DNA of 64,000 nt, from contig JALHOE010000004.1 in assembly GCA_022843175.1 (NCBI GenBank), positions 1 to 64,000 on the forward strand, read 5' to 3'. The position numbers and the translations under genes were made by a program. Below are positions 60,916-64,000 of the stretch, in pieces. Every line of letters begins with the position of its first letter. Position 1 is the stretch's first letter. The DNA is from Deltaproteobacteria bacterium. GTDB lineage: Bacteria > Myxococcota_A > Polyangia > Polyangiales > JADJMO01. A model generated the notes under the pieces. It was not told where the DNA came from, did not search any database, and saw nothing but the letters and a program-made list of their open reading frames with translations.

Positions 60916-62556
60916 GTGAAGCACTTCATCAACGAACGCACCGCGATCGTCACCGAGGCCCTCGACGCCGCGGTGATGCTGGGAGACGGCAAGCTCGCGC
61001 GACTCGACGGCTATCCGTCGATCAAGGTCATTGTGCGCGCCGACTGGGACAAGTCGCGCGTCGCGGTCATCTCGGGCGGAGGCGCCGGCCACGAGCCCGC
61101 GCACGCAGGGTTCGTCGGCGAGGGCATGCTCACGGCCGCGGTGTGTGGAGAGATCTTCGCGTCTCCCAGCGTCGACGCGGTGCTCGCCGCGATCCTCGCC
61201 GTCACCGGCGACGCGGGCTGTCTCTTGATCGTGAAGAACTACACCGGCGATCGCCTGAACTTCGGGCTGGCGGCGGAGCGAGCGCGCGCGATGGGCCTCG
61301 CGGTGGAGGTCGTCGTGGTCGGCGACGACATCGCGCTCCCCGATTCGCCGCGCCCGCGCGGCGTCGCCGGCACCCTGTTCGTTCACAAGGTCGCCGGGCA
61401 CCTCGCGCGCGCCGGGGCGTCGCTGCAGGCGGTGACGGCAGCCGCAGAGCGCGTCGCATCGGCGGTCCGATCGATCGGCGTCTCGCTCTCGTCGTGCACC
61501 ATCCCCGGCCAAGCGGCAGAGGCGCGCATGGCTCCCAACGAGCTCGAGCTCGGACTCGGGATTCACGGCGAGCCCGGCGCCGAGAAGCTCGAATATCAGC
61601 CTGTCGCCGCGCTCGCGGAGATCCTCGCGGCACGGCTCGATCAGGCGCTCGGCGCGACGCGGGCGCCGCTCGCGCTCCTCGTCAACGACCTCGGCGGCGT
61701 CCCGCCGATCGAGATGGCCGTCGCGACGCGCTCGCTGCTCGGCGCGATCTCGCGTGACGTTCGCCTGGTGTTCGGGCCGGCGCGGCTGATGACTTCGCTC
61801 GACATGAAGGGGCTCTCGGTGTCCGCGCTGCCGCTCGACGCGGAGCTCGAGCTCGCGCTGCTCTCGGAGGTCGCCCCCTCGGCGTGGGCGGTCGCGCGCC
61901 GCGTGACGCGCGTCGCGCCGGTGCCGCTCCCCGCGCAGCTCTCGCGTCCGGCGATCTCGCCGTCGGCGCACGCCGAGCGGCGGCGGTTGCTCGAGGTGGT
62001 GTGCGACGCGTTGCTGGCGTCCGAGAGCGAGCTCAACGCCCTGGACGCGAGGGTCGGAGACGGGGATACCGGCTCGACGTTCGCTTCGGCAGCACGCGCC
62101 ATCCGCGCCGATCTCGAGCGCCTCCCGCTCGCCGAGCCCGCAGCGCTGTGCGGCGCGATCGCCGACCGGCTGTCGACGGTGATGGGGGGCTCGAGCGGGA
62201 TCCTGCTCTCGATCGGCGTCGCGGCGATGGGCGTCGCGGTGGGCGCGCCGCCGAACTGGTCGCGCGCCCTGAGCGAGGGCATCGACCGCATCCGGCACTA
62301 CGGCGGTGCGAGCGAGGGCGATCGGACGATGCTCGACGCGCTGATCCCGGCGGTCGCTGCGCTCTCCACCGAGGGTGTGGTGGCAGCGGCGGCGGCGGCC
62401 CGCGCGGGCGCCGAGAAGACGGCGACGATGACTCGGGCGCGCGCCGGGCGATCGGGCTACGTGCCGGCAGACTCCCTGCGCGGCGTACCGGATCCCGGCG
62501 CGGTAGCGATGGCGCGTGTGTTCGAGGCGTTGGCGCGCCAGGTGAACGCGCCCTGA
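60916..62556 (+). CDS. Fused DhaK-DhaL dihydroxyacetone kinase
   Basis: The 546-aa protein joins both halves of ATP-dependent dihydroxyacetone kinase. The DhaK part has SGGGAGHEPAHAGFVGEGML (about residue 53) and the covalent-substrate His in GLGIHGEPGAEK (near 217). The DhaL part has LDARVGDGDTGSTFASAARA (near 381) with the Mg/ATP aspartates, and MGGSSGILLSIG. It phosphorylates dihydroxyacetone or related trioses in glycerol use. The start is GTG at 60916. No glycerol dehydrogenase or PTS partner lies in the window. Confidence 0.95.
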   Translation: MKHFINERTAIVTEALDAAVMLGDGKLARLDGYPSIKVIVRADWDKSRVAVISGGGAGHEPAHAGFVGEGMLTAAVCGEIFASPSVDAVLAAILAVTGDAGCLLIVKNYTGDRLNFGLAAERARAMGLAVEVVVVGDDIALPDSPRPRGVAGTLFVHKVAGHLARAGASLQAVTAAAERVASAVRSIGVSLSSCTIPGQAAEARMAPNELELGLGIHGEPGAEKLEYQPVAALAEILAARLDQALGATRAPLALLVNDLGGVPPIEMAVATRSLLGAISRDVRLVFGPARLMTSLDMKGLSVSALPLDAELELALLSEVAPSAWAVARRVTRVAPVPLPAQLSRPAISPSAHAERRRLLEVVCDALLASESELNALDARVGDGDTGSTFASAARAIRADLERLPLAEPAALCGAIADRLSTVMGGSSGILLSIGVAAMGVAVGAPPNWSRALSEGIDRIRHYGGASEGDRTMLDALIPAVAALSTEGVVAAAAAARAGAEKTATMTRARAGRSGYVPADSLRGVPDPGAVAMARVFEALARQVNAP

Positions 62557-62572
62557 AAGCGGAGCGGCGGTC

Positions 62573-63574
62573 TCACAGCGAGGGACATCGATCGGCGTCG
62601 ACGCAGATCGCCGACGATCCCGACGAGAGCGGATCGCAGCATCGGTCGCCGCATCCCGCGCACGGACACTTGGTGCAGAACGGAAGCGGCTTGTACGACT
62701 CGCAATTGCCGTCGACGCACAGCTCCGTTGCGCTGCACGAACGACCGCACTCGCCGCAGTGCAGGTTGCTCGTGCGCGTGTTCACGCACCCGCCGGCGCA
62801 CATCCGCGTCCCGCTCGGACACATCGTCGACGTCGGCTGGCAGGCTCCCGCGGCGCACGCCTGGCCGGCCACGCAGGGTTTGCCGCATCCGCCGCAGTTC
62901 GCGGGATCGCTCGAGGTGTCGACGCAGTTCGCGCCACACGCGGCGAGACCGGGCTTGCAGCCGCAACTTCCGGCGGCGCACACCTGCGCTGCGGCGCACG
63001 TCTTCCCGCAGTCGCCACAGTTGACCGGATCGGTCGTGACATCGGTGCAGCGCATGCCACAGGTCTTGGCGGTGCTCGGACAGCTGCAGGTTCCACCGAC
63101 GCAAGCGAGCGTCCCGCAGTCGGTCCCGCACGTCCCGCAGTTCCGCGGATCGTTCGTCGTGTCCACGCAGCGGCCCCCGCAGGTGGTGCCGGTGCACGCG
63201 CACTTGCCAGAGATGCAGGCGCTCGCTGCGCCGCACCCGTCCCCGCACGCGCCGCAGTTGTTCGGATCTTTCGAGAGATCCTTGCAACCGCCGTTGCAGT
63301 TGACGAGGCCGGCCGGACAGGTCGCACCGCAAACGCCGGCACCGCATACCTGGCCCGCGGCGCAGCGGGTCCCACAGCCTCCGCAGTTGTTCGGGTCGGA
63401 TGCGGTATCCGTGCACCGCCCTCCGCAAGTCGCCGGGCAAGCGCCAGCATCGGCGTTCGCTGACGTGTCGGCCGAGGCATCGCCGAACTCCTCGAGCGCG
63501 GAGCGATCGCCGGAGCCGCAGGACGCGAGGAGAAGCCCGGAGAGCACGAGGGTGCAGGCGCCAAGGACCTTCAT
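62573..63574 (-). CDS. Stig1-like cysteine-repeat lipoprotein
   Basis: The 333-aa protein has a signal with lipobox (LSGLLLASCGSG), a short Asp/Ala linker, and then seven or so copies of a cysteine repeat. Examples are CGGRCTDTASDPNNCGGCGT, CGGRCVDTTNDPRNCGTCGT and CGANCVDTSSDPANCGGCGK. The D-P-x-N-C-G-x-C-G core is that of Stig1-like extracellular modules, common in myxobacteria. It is a rigid disulfide-rich surface protein. The ATG at 63574 is supported by the signal peptide. Copy number could vary by recombination. Confidence 0.85.
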   Translation of the reverse strand: MKVLGACTLVLSGLLLASCGSGDRSALEEFGDASADTSANADAGACPATCGGRCTDTASDPNNCGGCGTRCAAGQVCGAGVCGATCPAGLVNCNGGCKDLSKDPNNCGACGDGCGAASACISGKCACTGTTCGGRCVDTTNDPRNCGTCGTDCGTLACVGGTCSCPSTAKTCGMRCTDVTTDPVNCGDCGKTCAAAQVCAAGSCGCKPGLAACGANCVDTSSDPANCGGCGKPCVAGQACAAGACQPTSTMCPSGTRMCAGGCVNTRTSNLHCGECGRSCSATELCVDGNCESYKPLPFCTKCPCAGCGDRCCDPLSSGSSAICVDADRCPSL

Positions 63575-63687
63575 TCCCCTCTGGTACCGGGAGAGGCCTC
63601 GGATCAGGCTGCCTGATTCCGGGTGGCACGCGGCACCGAGCCGGCGCGGGTCGCGTCGACCGTTGACCGTTGGAAACACACCCGAAT

Positions 63688-63752
63688 AGGCGCGCGCGTA
63701 AGCGAGCGCCTACCGGCGCGAATCACCGAGGCGCTCGCTGACGCGCGCGCCC
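63688..63752. repeat. GTAA-hairpin repeat, one direct and one inverted copy
   Basis: The direct copy (63688-63711) is identical to the hairpin core of the 476-648 block. The inverted copy (63729-63752) has GTCA in place of GTAA on its coding strand and a changed last base. The loop between them begins TACCGGCGCG, the same bases that separate the last direct copy from the inverted copy at the left of the window (659-668). It lies between two minus-strand genes, downstream of the 63856 gene. Confidence 0.88.
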
Positions 63753-63855
63753 ATGGGTCCGCACGGTCGACGGTCGACGGCGGCGTAAGGGCAGCGCCCG
63801 CGTCGATCATCGAAAGCGGAAAGTGCTCCAGGTGCGCGCCACGCTCACGTAGCGC

Positions 63856-64000
63856 TCACCACCGCAGCTTCACGACGCAGTTCTCGTGCCCCCAGCTCAC
63901 GCACTTGTCGCGGCGGCACTCCAGCACCTTGCGGCCGCTCCGCTCGATGAGCCGGCGGCGCACCTCCATCGAGATGCGGCACACCGCGGGGTCGTGGTTC
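63856..64000 (-). CDS. C-terminal end of a cysteine-containing protein, partial
   Basis: The minus strand is open from the window edge to a TGA at 63856-63858. It reads NHDPAVCRISMEVRRRLIER, then VLECRRDKCVSWGHENC and VVKLRW. Regular cysteines and a basic helix look like real protein. The start and the family cannot be determined. The GTAA hairpin pair follows its stop by about 100 bp. Confidence 0.5.
   Translation of the reverse strand, partial: NHDPAVCRISMEVRRRLIERSGRKVLECRRDKCVSWGHENCVVKLRW

Overview
The window is GC-rich bacterial DNA that looks like a myxobacterium of the Polyangiales type (Labilithrix, Sandaracinus or Polyangium-like). The reasons are the very high third-position GC, the large number of small secreted lipoproteins with Asp/Thr/Ala/Pro repeat linkers after the lipobox, a lamin-tail protein ending in a MYXO-CTERM-like Cys-Gly-hydrophobic-Arg tag, Stig1-like cysteine repeats, and many genes starting with GTG. 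I saw no rRNA, tRNA, transposase or CRISPR array. The assignment is inference from style, not from a marker gene.

Layout. 1-4 kb: end of a lipoprotein gene, a tandem/inverted hairpin repeat, the 2-oxoglutarate dehydrogenase E1 gene (sucA) and a receiver-like protein. 4-5 kb: a 27-bp perfect inverted repeat and a chimeric gene scar. 5-10 kb: a TerB-like protein, a LysR regulator divergent from a quinone-oxidoreductase-like gene, and a zinc alcohol dehydrogenase with a coupled membrane protein. 10-21.7 kb: an accessory stretch of lipoproteins, a KirBac potassium channel, a ceramidase-like lipoprotein, and a striking number of broken genes. 21.8-26 kb: a four-gene same-strand cassette (Gly-turn beta protein, LysM/peptidoglycan-binding protein, Lys-rich protein, 789-aa protein with central hydrophobic segments) that resembles the cargo side of a type VI or other contractile secretion system. 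26-36 kb: a HEAT-like protein, a short UvrA paralogue, a PAS histidine kinase, a lipoprotein peptidase operon, and a CDF transporter operon. 36-49 kb: orderly core-like genes (aquaporin Z, YggX, MATE, esterases, a nucleotidyl-cyclase/metallo-hydrolase pair, thioredoxin-like, SerC). 49-64 kb: a truncated FAD monooxygenase, a Rieske oxygenase, a beta-propeller protein, a tandem universal stress protein, a YoaK-family protein, a CIA30 protein, an FAD oxidoreductase, a GH99-like lipoprotein, a beta-barrel/ferritin-like fusion, a fused dihydroxyacetone kinase and a Cys-repeat lipoprotein.

Two dispersed repeat families link the regions. One is a 24-bp hairpin with a GTAA loop, found as direct plus inverted copies at both ends of the window. 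The other is a ~97-bp element (two full copies at 9.9 and 13.0 kb, half copies at 21.65 and 35.0 kb) that always sits upstream of a minus-strand gene and repeatedly borders broken genes. Several remnants have an intact relative elsewhere in the same window: the 4.2-kb scar joins pieces resembling the genes at 44.7 kb and 35.1 kb, and the 20.9-kb fragment is a paralogue of the 52.1-kb gene. The 4-28 kb stretch therefore reads as a decaying, rearranged accessory region in an otherwise conserved chromosome. The best candidates for new biology are the 21.8-26 kb cassette, the repeat families and the barrel/ferritin-like fusion.
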